32,831 bases of DNA, taken from contig DAHVPA010000002.1 in the NCBI GenBank assembly GCA_027318525.1, positions 1-32,831 of the forward strand, read 5' to 3'. Numbering within the stretch: the stretch's first letter is position 1; each line of letters opens with the position of its first letter. The notes beneath the pieces were generated by a model. The model saw only the letters and a list, made by a program, of their open reading frames with translations, did no database searches and had not been told where the DNA came from. Source of the stretch: Candidatus Cloacimonadota bacterium (lineage in GTDB: Bacteria > Cloacimonadota > Cloacimonadia > Cloacimonadales > Cloacimonadaceae). Shown one piece after another: positions 10,024-19,594 of this stretch. The position numbers were made by a program, and so were the translations under genes.

Positions 10024-11625
10024 CTATTGGTTAGCCAGTTCTTCCGCGAGGCGGATGATTTCCTCTGGCAAGCCCAGAGCTGAAGCGATTGGAATAGCGT
10101 TGCGGGGAGGTTTGATTTTGAGATTCAGGCGGATGGGTTTATAATCCAGCAACTGGTTTAGCAGGTCGAGTTGTTCTTCCAGAGAGGATTTTCCTGCTTT
10201 GGCAAGTTTATCCAAAGCTTTGGCATCAATGCCGCGGATGGCATACTGTGCAGCTTTTTCCAGGCGGGCAGGCTTGTCAAAATGAGTGGCGGCAAGGGTC
10301 AGGCAATCTCTCGAGGATAAATATTGGAGGACTGCAACAAGCAGCGCTTCACCTTCGCGGGGATTGGTGCCTCGGGCGATTTCATCAAGCAGGTAGAGGT
10401 TTTTTCCGTTTTTCTCCAGAACGGTTTTAAGCGAAACGATTTCATGTCCGAAGCTGCTCAAGTTTTCGCCGTGTTCTGCTTCCCTGTTATACCAGACCCG
10501 GTCAAACAGGCAAAGCTCCGCTTCAGCAGCAGGAAGGGGAATAGCGAGTCTGGTGAGCAGGCAAAACTGCCCCACTGTCTTGAGCACGGTGGTCTTGCCA
10601 CCCATGTTGGGTCCTGTAATCACATTGATTGCTGTATTAAAACCAAGGTCGAGAGGCTGATAGCGTCTGCCGTCTGACTCAAGAGACAGTTTGAGCGGAA
10701 GATTGACAGCCTGGCGGGCAGAAAACTGTGCCTTGGCACTGATAGCAGGAAGGCAGCATTGATACCTGAGCATAAACTGCGCCTTGGCAAGGTCCCAGTC
10801 CAGTGTTTCAGCCAGGGCGGCTGTCTGGTTAAGGATACGGGCAAAGTTCTTTAGTTTTTTGCTGAGTTTGGTGATGATATCTTCTTCCAAAACGCTCAGT
10901 TTTTGCTTCAGAAGGGTGGATTGTTTGGCAAGGGAAGCAAGACGGGGCGAATCCTTGAGCCTGAAGGTGAGATTTGCGAAGTTCTCGTCGGCAAGTCGGT
11001 AATAGGCTGAGTTCTGCAAAACCTTGACTTCATTTTTCTGATGTCTGGAAACCACTATTTCGGTTTTGGGATGAGCAATTTTATCAGCACTTTGGGCAGC
11101 CTGCAGAAGGAGGTGCTGTTCCTTGCGGATTTCCTGCTGCAAATCACTCATCTGGCTCAGGTAACGGGCTAGCCTGGTGTCAAATCCGGCACTGAGAGCA
11201 AAGGCAGGGGAATTGGTCTGGTCTGGGTCGAGCAGGGCATAGAGATTATCCAGCTCGGGGAAGGGATAAACTTTGTCCAGATGAAGTTTGCGGCAAAGCT
11301 TTTGGGTAAGCCGGGCATAATGCACCAGCTTCTTGATTTCAAAGAGTTCGGAAATGAGCAGAGTTCTCTCTTCCAATGCTTTTAGCGTATGCGGTAGTCG
11401 GGGCAGCTCTGCCAGGGCGGAATGCAGTTGCTCACCTGGTTTGCGGCTCTGACCCAAAGCCTGGGCAAGCAGCTCCAAGCGCTTGTAATCACGTCTCAGC
11501 TGTGCTTCTTCACCCGGTTTGTAGCAAGGAGGATGATGCTTCAGATAATTGCCGGATTCTCCAGCCGGCTCAATCAGTTCAAGCACTGCCATTACTCCCA
11601 GACTTTCCATTATTGCTTTATCCAT
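10024..11625 (-). CDS. MutS-like ATPase domain protein (MutS C-terminal family, not canonical MutS)
   Basis: Walker A GPNMGGKTT, Walker B LYLLDEIARGTNPREG, ATHFDKPA. Preferred ATG at 11625 with GGGGAGA RBS; upstream frame remains open to 11694. Confidence 0.85.
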   Translation of the reverse strand: MDKAIMESLGVMAVLELIEPAGESGNYLKHHPPCYKPGEEAQLRRDYKRLELLAQALGQSRKPGEQLHSALAELPRLPHTLKALEERTLLISELFEIKKLVHYARLTQKLCRKLHLDKVYPFPELDNLYALLDPDQTNSPAFALSAGFDTRLARYLSQMSDLQQEIRKEQHLLLQAAQSADKIAHPKTEIVVSRHQKNEVKVLQNSAYYRLADENFANLTFRLKDSPRLASLAKQSTLLKQKLSVLEEDIITKLSKKLKNFARILNQTAALAETLDWDLAKAQFMLRYQCCLPAISAKAQFSARQAVNLPLKLSLESDGRRYQPLDLGFNTAINVITGPNMGGKTTVLKTVGQFCLLTRLAIPLPAAEAELCLFDRVWYNREAEHGENLSSFGHEIVSLKTVLEKNGKNLYLLDEIARGTNPREGEALLVAVLQYLSSRDCLTLAATHFDKPARLEKAAQYAIRGIDAKALDKLAKAGKSSLEEQLDLLNQLLDYKPIRLNLKIKPPRNAIPIASALGLPEEIIRLAEELANQ

Positions 11626-11697
11626 CTGAGTTCTCCCCTCTTTTTCTCTATGGGTTTCATTTTCACCAACACCCTTGTAGTTGTCAACCTGCACCGC

Positions 11698-14010
11698 TTA
11701 AAACAGCTCTTTTCCGCCGCTGACAATCAGGGAGCCATTGCTCGTCAATTCTGGTTCAAGTCCATAATTTCTGTATCTTTTCAAAGTTTCCTGATGTGGA
11801 AAGTAAAACTGATTGTTCTTGGAAGATGTAATACACACCCTGCCTGGAGAAACGGCTCTGATAAAAGCGGTCGAATTGGAACTTCTGCTGCCGTGATGAG
11901 GAGCTTTGAGAAAATCAGCATCCAGTTTTTCAGGACAGGATTCAACAAGCATTGCTTCCACATCCGAAGTTATATCTCCTGTCAGCAATGCCGAGAATCC
12001 TTGATAATCCAGACGCAGCACCAGGGAAGAGGCATTTTCATCCGGGTTGTTGTAGTGTGCGGCAGGGTGCAGAATCGATACTCTCGAGCCGGCAAAACCA
12101 AAGGACAGAGTATCAGCGGCAATTCTGACCTTGGTCTGCTTGAACAGCCCTTTCCTTTCCAGTTCATGCCAGGCAGGCAATTGTGCAGTCTGGCTGCTGA
12201 CCAAAAGGTTACGCACCTGCATGGTGCTGAGAATATCTTCCAAGCCGCCGGCGTGGTCGGAATGCAGGTGGGTCAGCACCAACAAATCCAGCCGCGAAAT
12301 CCTGCTGTGCTTTTGCCACAAGCCGGTCTTGGCACCGAACCAGCTGCCTTCAGGCTCATTGGCTGCATTGTAATACTGAGGTCCTGTATCCACCATCAGT
12401 GTCTGCCCATCCGGGAATTGCGCCAGTGAGCAATCACCCTGTCCGGCATTGAAGATAGTGAGGGTAAAGGGCTTGTGTTGAGGAAACTGAGACCAGGCAA
12501 AGAATGGCACAGCCAGACAGAGCAGGACATATGACAGTTTCCTGGCAGCAAGCCTATATCTGATACGGACAGCTATGGCTAAGATAATGAAAAGCATCGC
12601 CAGCAGCAGGGACAGCGGCAGATTAATCCTGTCCACGTAAAAAGGCAAACTGGCAGTCCACTGCACCAAAAGCTCAAACACCAGGCGCAAGCCTTCATAA
12701 CAGGCACGCAGCCAGTTGAACAGGAAATTGCCGTCCGGAAGCAACATCAGCGTCAGGGTCAGAGGCAGCATCAGTTCTACCAGATATACTCCCAACATCG
12801 TTCCCACTATTCCGTTTAAACTGCCCCGTCCGAAATAGAAAAACATAACAGGCAGCAGCACGATTGACAGGGTCAGGGATGCCGTAAACAGATTTACCAG
12901 ATAATACAAGATTTTCAGCATCTTGTGTTTCCAGAGCGGTTGCACCAGGCGTTTGAGCCGGATTTTTGGATGCAGATATATCAATCCCAAAACGCAGAAA
13001 TAGGAGAGCTGCAGCCCGATGGAAAAGAGCTGGAAAGGACTGACTGCGGTTATGATGATCAGGCTCAGGCAAAGCAGTTGCAGCGATGAAACAGGTCTTT
13101 GCAGCCATTTGGCTATCACAATGAGCATAATCACGATAATCGCCCGCATGACCGGTGGCGACCACTGGCACAAAGCGGAATAAACCAGCATCAGGATAAC
13201 AAAAATCACTTCTGACGTGCGTTTGGGCAGCACCATATTCAGCAAATTCACAAAGACCATGTAAAAGAAAACGACATGCATGCCGCTGATGGCAATCAGG
13301 TGAAGCAAACCTCCCTGGATTAGCTGCTGAACCCAGTCCTTGTCTTCCGTCCTGTCATTGAGCAGCAGAGCTTTGGCAAATGGCGCACCTGCTCCCAGTT
13401 TTCTTTCCAGGCTGTTCAGAAGCCGGTGCCTGATGCGCTCTGGATAAAAAGGCGAACCTTCCTTCAGTTTGCCAAGCCTATATACGGGCTGCAGCTTAAT
13501 CTGAACCTTGGAACGGTTTGTCATATTGGTTGGGGATGAGGTGTCCAGGATGGGGTCGGGATGGATGGGATTGAGTTTTGCCATTGCCTCAAACGTATCG
13601 CCGGGCAGCAGGATATCCTTGCCGGACATCCATGCCTTACTGTTTGTCCTGATGCCATTTACATTCGTAATTCTGACCAGGTAAAGCATCCTTTCGGGAT
13701 CGATAATCCGCAGGACCTTTCCCCTTACGGGTTGGGTAATGCTTTCTTTTTTCGCGAGGAGGGTTTGCAGAGAGTCTGGTCGGGGTAAAGTCTCAGGAAA
13801 CATCCTGAGAAAGCCTGCCCACAAAAGAAGAAGGAGAAAGGCGGGAGTCCTGAACTTTACTAGCAGACTGCCGGTCAGGACAATGCCTGTAATGATGGCT
13901 ATCCAGAGCAGAGAAAGCTGGAGCAAAACTGCCAGACAGATGCCGGCGCACCAGCATATAACCGGTAGCAGCAGGGGACTTGGCAAAGAGCGTTCAGCCT
14001 GCTCTGCCAT
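11698..14010 (-). CDS. comEC: ComEC/Rec2-family DNA internalization competence protein
   Basis: Competence-domain motif LIAISGMHVVFFYMVF, many TM helices, C-terminal metallo-beta-lactamase-like domain LVLTHLHSDHAGGLEDI and LKAPHHGSRSSNS. Confidence 0.93.
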   Translation of the reverse strand: MAEQAERSLPSPLLLPVICWCAGICLAVLLQLSLLWIAIITGIVLTGSLLVKFRTPAFLLLLLWAGFLRMFPETLPRPDSLQTLLAKKESITQPVRGKVLRIIDPERMLYLVRITNVNGIRTNSKAWMSGKDILLPGDTFEAMAKLNPIHPDPILDTSSPTNMTNRSKVQIKLQPVYRLGKLKEGSPFYPERIRHRLLNSLERKLGAGAPFAKALLLNDRTEDKDWVQQLIQGGLLHLIAISGMHVVFFYMVFVNLLNMVLPKRTSEVIFVILMLVYSALCQWSPPVMRAIIVIMLIVIAKWLQRPVSSLQLLCLSLIIITAVSPFQLFSIGLQLSYFCVLGLIYLHPKIRLKRLVQPLWKHKMLKILYYLVNLFTASLTLSIVLLPVMFFYFGRGSLNGIVGTMLGVYLVELMLPLTLTLMLLPDGNFLFNWLRACYEGLRLVFELLVQWTASLPFYVDRINLPLSLLLAMLFIILAIAVRIRYRLAARKLSYVLLCLAVPFFAWSQFPQHKPFTLTIFNAGQGDCSLAQFPDGQTLMVDTGPQYYNAANEPEGSWFGAKTGLWQKHSRISRLDLLVLTHLHSDHAGGLEDILSTMQVRNLLVSSQTAQLPAWHELERKGLFKQTKVRIAADTLSFGFAGSRVSILHPAAHYNNPDENASSLVLRLDYQGFSALLTGDITSDVEAMLVESCPEKLDADFLKAPHHGSRSSNSTAFIRAVSPGRVCITSSKNNQFYFPHQETLKRYRNYGLEPELTSNGSLIVSGGKELF

Positions 14011-14022
14011 TCAAATCTTACC

Positions 14023-14550
14023 TCAGGTCCGGTTGTAGATTCCGAGAATAAAACCAAGCACGACAGACCAGAGGGCAGCCAGACCTATCTGGAAATCAGG
14101 AGGCAGACTGAAAGTAACGGTATGGGCGGGAATCCAGAACCAGAGCAGGGAGAGCATCCCCTTGTCCAGATTGCGCCAGTTTTTATGCTTAAGCGGCAGA
14201 TTGTCCAAAACACGATGAAAGATGATGAGGAAAAGTCCGAACTGGAGATTGACCAGGGCGGATTTGAAAAAGGCAAAGGTGATGCCGTCAGCAGGGACAG
14301 TGGGCAGCATCCCATGTTCCATCAGGGCATGGACAAATCCGTTGATGCCCACAAAGGCATATTTGATGCAGACAGCCAGAATGCTCCATTCCACCATCTT
14401 CCACAAGGTTTGACCCGTTGTGAAGGGATATTTGCTGCGCCGTGTGGTAATCATCCGTGAAATCACTTCGCCCAGCGTGCCCAAAACCGCAAACTGAATT
14501 ACAGCGGACAAAACCGGATTGGCTTTGACAAAATCCAGATACCATTGCAT
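14023..14550 (-). CDS. Integral membrane protein, possibly Mpv17/PMP22-like
   Basis: 175 aa, hydrophobic; LLWFWIPAHTVTFSLPPDFQIGLAALWSVVLGFILGIYNR resembles the Mpv17-type C-terminus. Weak family call. Confidence 0.6.
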   Translation of the reverse strand: MQWYLDFVKANPVLSAVIQFAVLGTLGEVISRMITTRRSKYPFTTGQTLWKMVEWSILAVCIKYAFVGINGFVHALMEHGMLPTVPADGITFAFFKSALVNLQFGLFLIIFHRVLDNLPLKHKNWRNLDKGMLSLLWFWIPAHTVTFSLPPDFQIGLAALWSVVLGFILGIYNRT

Positions 14551-14624
14551 ACAAAAACCTCGCTTTTTATATTAAAGAACTGAGAACTAATCGTTCGTAA
14601 CGAGCCTTATGTGTCAAATATCCG

Positions 14625-17330
14625 CTACTGCAGACGAATCAGCTTTCGGGTCAGACTATTAGCACCGCTGTTGATGCGCAGCAGATAGATGCCGTTGGGA
14701 GCCTGCTTGCCGGAATCTGACCTGCCGTCCCAACTGAAGGTGTTTACGCCCTGTGTCGCCTTGCCAGTAAAGAGGGTTTTGACCAGACTGCCTTTGAGGT
14801 TGTAGATTCTGACCTGCAAAGGAAGAGCCTTGGGCAGATTCAGGCTGAGGGAAGCGCTGTCGCTGAAAGGATTGGGCCAGACGCTGTTTATGGTTATGGT
14901 CGGTGTGGGAGAAGGCTCAGCTTCAGCCGCTGTGGTGTTGGCTTTGATGCTGACGTTTTGGGTAGAATTGGCGTTCAGGTTGACCCGGACATAGCAGACG
15001 TTGTTTTCTCCGCTTCGGTCCACCTGTTCCAATACTCCGCCTGTAACGTTGTAGCCTGCATTACCGGAAGGCATCAGAAACTTCACCAAGGAGTTTTCAA
15101 AGCTGATGTATTGGGAATTTACCAAGGTTGCATAAACGCTATCGGCATAACCGTAGTTATTGGGAATAAAGCTGATCCTTATCTGGTTGCCGCTGCTGCC
15201 GGCAGTGCAGGTGGAATAAGGCGTGAGGGTGGTTCCATTGACCCGGACTATCCTGTAAGCCCTGCCTCCGTCACAGACTGCGTCTGTCGCCAGGCTGTAG
15301 GGGTAGGAAGTGATGGAGCCGCTGTTGTAGTGGATGTGTCCCCAGAGCGACATATCCAGGTCGAGCAGGTTGAAGTTTATCTGGTCACCGAAGTCGTAAT
15401 GCTGAAAGAGGACATTGGTTTCCGCCGCAGCAGAGGCAAGGTCGTTTTGCAGCCATTGCATCTGTGCCGGAGTATAACTGTTATCTCCATAAATGGCAGG
15501 CAGGTAATTGTCATAATTGTCATAGCCTTCCAGACCCACGTAATGCACGGGACCGTAATCAAAGCTGTAATCCTGCGTGTGATAAGGATAAGCGGTGGAG
15601 GTATTATCCAGCCAGCTCCAGCCGAAGTTTTTCCACCAGAATTTACGCGCACTTCCAGCAGGTGGAGAAGTACTCGGCCAGCCGCCGATATCATGGTTTC
15701 CCGCAATCATATAGACAGGCACTTCAAACTCGCCCAAGACTCTTTTGGCTTTGGTATAGACCCGCAGATTCTCAAATTCCTCAAGTTCACCCTGGTTAAC
15801 CAGATCGCCGGTAATCAGGACAAATTCCGGGCGGATGATGTTGAGGTCTTTGATTACTTCCCGGAAGTCCACTGTCTCAGTGGAATCAGTGTCGTAACCG
15901 TAATCGGGATAAAAGATGTGAGTGGGCATATGGACGTCTGTGACCTGGGCAAAGTAATAGCTGGTCTTGCGGGTGGGCAGGACCTGAACGGAATGGCGGG
16001 TGCGGTCATTGATACCGCCGGATGCTGTGACCCTCAGGTCATAAAGCTCAAAGACGTTAACGGCAGGCACCTGAGCTGTAAGCTTCCATCTGGGTGGACT
16101 GGTTACATACTGGGCTTGGGTGATGGGCAGGCTGTAGCTGAGGTTCCCTTTGTAAAGCCAGGCAGCCCAACCGGTTGTATTGGTCGGGGCAACGCATTCG
16201 ATGTTAAAGGTTTCACCCGGAATCACAATCGCCGGAAGATTGAGCAATGGTTTCTGGATGACGGAAAGCGTGTCAATCACCTCTCCGCCTGCAATCCCTA
16301 TCGTCGCCATGCCTTGGTTGATCAGCATTACGGGTGTATTGTTAAACGAAAAGCCGGTTGCTGTCAGAGGTGAGATTCCATCTGCCAGAGTGGTGAAATT
16401 GAGTTTGAGCAAAGCGCCCTGTCCTTGCAGAATGCCATTGGTGGTGAAGCTGACGCTGAGGTTACCGGCAGCGGGAGTGACCTGGACGGTTCCTGTGGAG
16501 GAAAGTGTCCCGCTTGTGCTGAAGTTCTGATAGCTCAGGATGCCGGGGTGATAGCTTAGGTCAAAAGCATAGGATTGAAAGCCCTGCGCAAGAGTCAGAT
16601 TGGAGACATTGACTACAATCTGGAGGGGGACTCCGACCAATGCCTGCAGAGTGGGCAGAGTAACCACCACACCCTGGGAATTGATGTTCAGGTCGCCGGC
16701 GGAACGCGGATTGAGGCTATGGATACCATAACCGTAGTGTCCGATGCCTTTGATGCTGTCAAACAGGACTCCCGGCGTTGTGATGGCTCCCAGGCTCTGC
16801 TGGTCAAAGAAGATATCGTTGATGGTGCAGTTTCCGCTGCCGTCTGAGACTGTCCATTCCCCATAGGAGTTCAGTCCGTTGGTTACGACTGCATCCTGCA
16901 CTTCCATGAGCACGCCTTCGTATTCTTCATCATTGCTTTGAGCGGTGCTGATGATGACAGCAGGAGGGATGGGATTGCCTGAGCTGAGCAGGTTATAGGC
17001 TGTTACGGAGCGGATTTCCGTCAGACCATAGTATTCCCAGACCTGTCCGGTGATTTCAATCAGTTGCCCCGGCAAAGGTGCATGGGCGTCGTCATAGACC
17101 ATCAGACCCTTCCAGGCGCCGCCTTCCGGCATGGAAATGTAATAGCCGTTGTTGCCGGCATAACCGTAAGCTGTAACAATCCCCTGAGTGGTGACATACT
17201 GCCCCGCCAGGTCGGAAGGATAGCTGCCGTTTCCGGGATTGGTCGTGTATTGTATCTCATAAATCGTCACTGCCTGCAGCACTCCGATCCAGAGACAGGC
17301 AATCAGCAGCATCGCTTTGAACAGGTTCAT
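14625..17330 (-). CDS. Secreted calcineurin-like metallophosphoesterase with N-terminal OB-like/cohesin-like regions and FlgD-like C-terminal sorting domain
   Basis: Signal peptide; AQVTDVHMPT...LITGDLVNQGE...MIAGNHDIGG...VLFQHYDF...LWGHIHYNSG metallophosphoesterase motifs; C-term NPFSDSASLSLNLPKALPLQVRIYNLKGSLVKTLFTGKATQGVNTFSWDGRSDSGKQAPNGIYLLRINSGANSLTRKLIRLQ. Confidence 0.88.
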   Translation of the reverse strand: MNLFKAMLLIACLWIGVLQAVTIYEIQYTTNPGNGSYPSDLAGQYVTTQGIVTAYGYAGNNGYYISMPEGGAWKGLMVYDDAHAPLPGQLIEITGQVWEYYGLTEIRSVTAYNLLSSGNPIPPAVIISTAQSNDEEYEGVLMEVQDAVVTNGLNSYGEWTVSDGSGNCTINDIFFDQQSLGAITTPGVLFDSIKGIGHYGYGIHSLNPRSAGDLNINSQGVVVTLPTLQALVGVPLQIVVNVSNLTLAQGFQSYAFDLSYHPGILSYQNFSTSGTLSSTGTVQVTPAAGNLSVSFTTNGILQGQGALLKLNFTTLADGISPLTATGFSFNNTPVMLINQGMATIGIAGGEVIDTLSVIQKPLLNLPAIVIPGETFNIECVAPTNTTGWAAWLYKGNLSYSLPITQAQYVTSPPRWKLTAQVPAVNVFELYDLRVTASGGINDRTRHSVQVLPTRKTSYYFAQVTDVHMPTHIFYPDYGYDTDSTETVDFREVIKDLNIIRPEFVLITGDLVNQGELEEFENLRVYTKAKRVLGEFEVPVYMIAGNHDIGGWPSTSPPAGSARKFWWKNFGWSWLDNTSTAYPYHTQDYSFDYGPVHYVGLEGYDNYDNYLPAIYGDNSYTPAQMQWLQNDLASAAAETNVLFQHYDFGDQINFNLLDLDMSLWGHIHYNSGSITSYPYSLATDAVCDGGRAYRIVRVNGTTLTPYSTCTAGSSGNQIRISFIPNNYGYADSVYATLVNSQYISFENSLVKFLMPSGNAGYNVTGGVLEQVDRSGENNVCYVRVNLNANSTQNVSIKANTTAAEAEPSPTPTITINSVWPNPFSDSASLSLNLPKALPLQVRIYNLKGSLVKTLFTGKATQGVNTFSWDGRSDSGKQAPNGIYLLRINSGANSLTRKLIRLQ

Positions 17331-17484
17331 TGTATTCCTCTTTCAGACAATCTTGGTAAAGTAAATCCTTATATTTCAGGTGGGTGGATTTGTAAAGCAG
17401 CAATTTTTGCGCCGAACCCGACATTTCAGCCCTTGACAGATATCCAACCCCGGATAAACCATAACTTTGCAACAGGGGGAAAAC

Positions 17485-18483
17485 ATGAGCCGCAACGATA
17501 CCGATATCTTCAATCTAAACGATAAAAAAGAGGACTGCGAGAAGTTTCTCAGAAATCTGGATGCTGCCGGCAAAGGTGATACCGACGCCCAGTATAACGT
17601 GGGGCATTACTATTATTACGGCATCGGTGTGAACCGGAATTATGAGCAAGCCTTCCGTTGGTTTTGGACTGCTGCTGATTCCAACCATACCGATGCGATG
17701 TTCCAACTGGGCATCATGATGCAGTCAGGACACTATGTCAGCGCTAATCCCCATGGCGCTTTTGCCCAATTCCAAAAAGCCGCCGAACTGGGTCATCCCG
17801 AATCTCAGGGTATGCTGGCAATCCTTTATGGCACAGGTGATGGAGTGGGAAAGGACCCCGTTCTGGCAAAGCAATGGATGGAAAAAGCTGCCCGGAGCGG
17901 AGATGGATTTTCCCAGATGATGCTTGGTTATGACTATCTGCATGGCAGAGGAGTGACAAGGGATTATGCCAAAGCCTTCCACTGGTTCAAATTGGCTTCC
18001 GAAAATGACGAACCGAACGTCTGGTCGGCTTTGGGGGATTGTTACAGAAAAGGTTTGGGCACTCCGCGTGACCTTGCTAAAGCTATCGAATGTTATCGGG
18101 AAGGAGCGGAACTCGGCAATGGTGAAGAGCTGCTGCGCCTGGCGCAATGCCATTTCCATGGGCTGGGCACAGAACGGGATACGACGGCTGCCCGGGAATG
18201 CTTGAAAGACATTTCAGACTGGCTGCTGCCCGAAGCCTGGTTCCTGATGGGCGAAATCTATGCCAGTGAGGACTATTCGGAACATGACGACGCCAAGGCA
18301 GCGCAATGGTATGGTAAAGCTGCTGCAGAGGACCATCCCGCCGCCTGTTACAAATATGCCCTCTGTCTGCAGCAAGGCAAGTGTGTGCCGCAGAATCCTA
18401 CCTCTGCGGAAGAGTGGCTGCGTAAATCCGCAGAGCTATATTTCTCAGACCAAACTGAAAGGTTCAGGCTTGGTCTGGACTGA
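17485..18483 (+). CDS. Sel1-like (TPR-type) repeat protein
   Basis: ATG at 17485 after AGGGGGAAAAC; repeats such as GDTDAQYNVGHYYYYGIGVNRNYEQAFRWFWTAADSNHTDAMFQLG with ~36-aa periodicity. Confidence 0.92.
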   Translation: MSRNDTDIFNLNDKKEDCEKFLRNLDAAGKGDTDAQYNVGHYYYYGIGVNRNYEQAFRWFWTAADSNHTDAMFQLGIMMQSGHYVSANPHGAFAQFQKAAELGHPESQGMLAILYGTGDGVGKDPVLAKQWMEKAARSGDGFSQMMLGYDYLHGRGVTRDYAKAFHWFKLASENDEPNVWSALGDCYRKGLGTPRDLAKAIECYREGAELGNGEELLRLAQCHFHGLGTERDTTAARECLKDISDWLLPEAWFLMGEIYASEDYSEHDDAKAAQWYGKAAAEDHPAACYKYALCLQQGKCVPQNPTSAEEWLRKSAELYFSDQTERFRLGLD

Positions 18484-19029
18484 TTAACTGCCTGCAGCCT
18501 GATTGAAGTTACTTCTGCTGCCGGTGCGGCGGAGTGGCGTCCTGAGCTGTTTGCCGCTGGAACTGAGGAAGACTTCATTTTCATAGGTTTCCTCAATCAT
18601 ATAGTCCTCCAGCGAGTCAAAGAAATCCAGCCCCATCGCATCCAAAGCGCTCACTATCCAGCCTGACAGCCCTGATTTGTAAATCACCAGACGCACCCGC
18701 AACCAGCGGTTCCAGGGAATCTGCGTGCCGGTTTGGGCTGTATTGGAGCCTGCACTTAAATAACTGTCTGCATAATAGATAAATGCGTTGTTGTCGCGGT
18801 CGCGGATATCGAGTCCCACATTTGCTCCCGGTCCGTTGATAACCCAGATGGCAGAACCCTGAATGGTGCCCGGGATGAAGAAAATCTCCGTATTGCCCAT
18901 GATGTCCGGGTCCGGCACCAGATGTGCCACTGCATCCTGATTGGCGTCACTCACCTTGACCTGGGTGGGCTGATATTCGCAGCTTAAGATAAAAAGAATG
19001 ATAAGCAAAAGAAAAAGCAATCTGGACAT
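18484..19029 (-). CDS. Small lipoprotein of unknown function
   Basis: ATG at 19029 preceded by GGAGAGG; lipobox LFILSC after a hydrophobic segment. Confidence 0.75.
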   Translation of the reverse strand: MSRLLFLLLIILFILSCEYQPTQVKVSDANQDAVAHLVPDPDIMGNTEIFFIPGTIQGSAIWVINGPGANVGLDIRDRDNNAFIYYADSYLSAGSNTAQTGTQIPWNRWLRVRLVIYKSGLSGWIVSALDAMGLDFFDSLEDYMIEETYENEVFLSSSGKQLRTPLRRTGSRSNFNQAAGS

Positions 19030-19142
19030 ATCCACCTCTCCTTGACCTGAATCTTGTTTTTATTTAATATCCGCTCTGCCTTTTCTGTCAACAAGTATTC
19101 TCGGCACTAATTCCGGTTTTTGCAAGTGTTTTCTTCCTCTTT

Positions 19143-19202
19143 TGCCCGGAGGGGTCATCGTGGGCTAACCCCTCGATAACCCCTCGAAGACCCCTCGCAG
19201 CA
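19143..19202 (-). repeat. 60-nt interspersed imperfect palindromic repeat, copy B (internally rearranged)
   Basis: Reverse complement TGCTGCGAGGGGTCTTCGAGGGGTTATCGAGGGGTTAGCCCACGATGACCCCTCCGGGCA; same length and end sequences as copies A and C. Confidence 0.8.
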
Positions 19203-19450
19203 GGAAAGGCTGAAATGTATGAGCAAAATCTTCCGGGCGCTTCCGAAAACAAACAGTGAACTATTGTCAAATGAGATATGTTAAACTCCAAGACCATTGG
19301 CATTAATTATTATAAAAATGCTTTCAGTGTAGATGTGTAGGTAAATTACATGATAATATAAAAAGTACTTTACCACATATCAAAAAAAATTGTTGACAAG
19401 TTTATGAAGAATAGTTAAGCAGGAATCGTCATCGTCAAGGGGGAACAAAC

Positions 19451-19594
19451 ATGGATGTTTTCGACATTTGTTTTTTTGTCTTTAAAAGCCGGAGTATGTT
19501 TATGCTGCCCGGTTTCTCCACCTCATCCCACCATCCTCACACTCACTTCACAAAAATAAGAACCACTAATCATCTGTTGAATTTGAAAACCTGA
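19451..19594 (+). CDS. Candidate small ORF (47 aa) in the long intergenic region upstream of the beta-helix gene
   Basis: ATG preceded by AAGGGGGAACAAAC (RBS-like) and by TTGACA at 19393; translates to MDVFDICFFVFKSRSMFMLPGFSTSSHHPHTHFTKIRTTNHLLNLKT. No homology known to me. Confidence 0.25.
   Translation: MDVFDICFFVFKSRSMFMLPGFSTSSHHPHTHFTKIRTTNHLLNLKT

Noticed and set aside
11422-12429. 335-aa plus-strand ORF
   Set aside because: Antisense to the ComEC and MutS-like genes, composition not protein-like, no RBS-supported start.
14958-16373. 471-aa plus-strand ORF
   Set aside because: Fully antisense to the well-supported phosphoesterase gene; the translation has no recognisable domain and follows from codon bias of the opposite strand.
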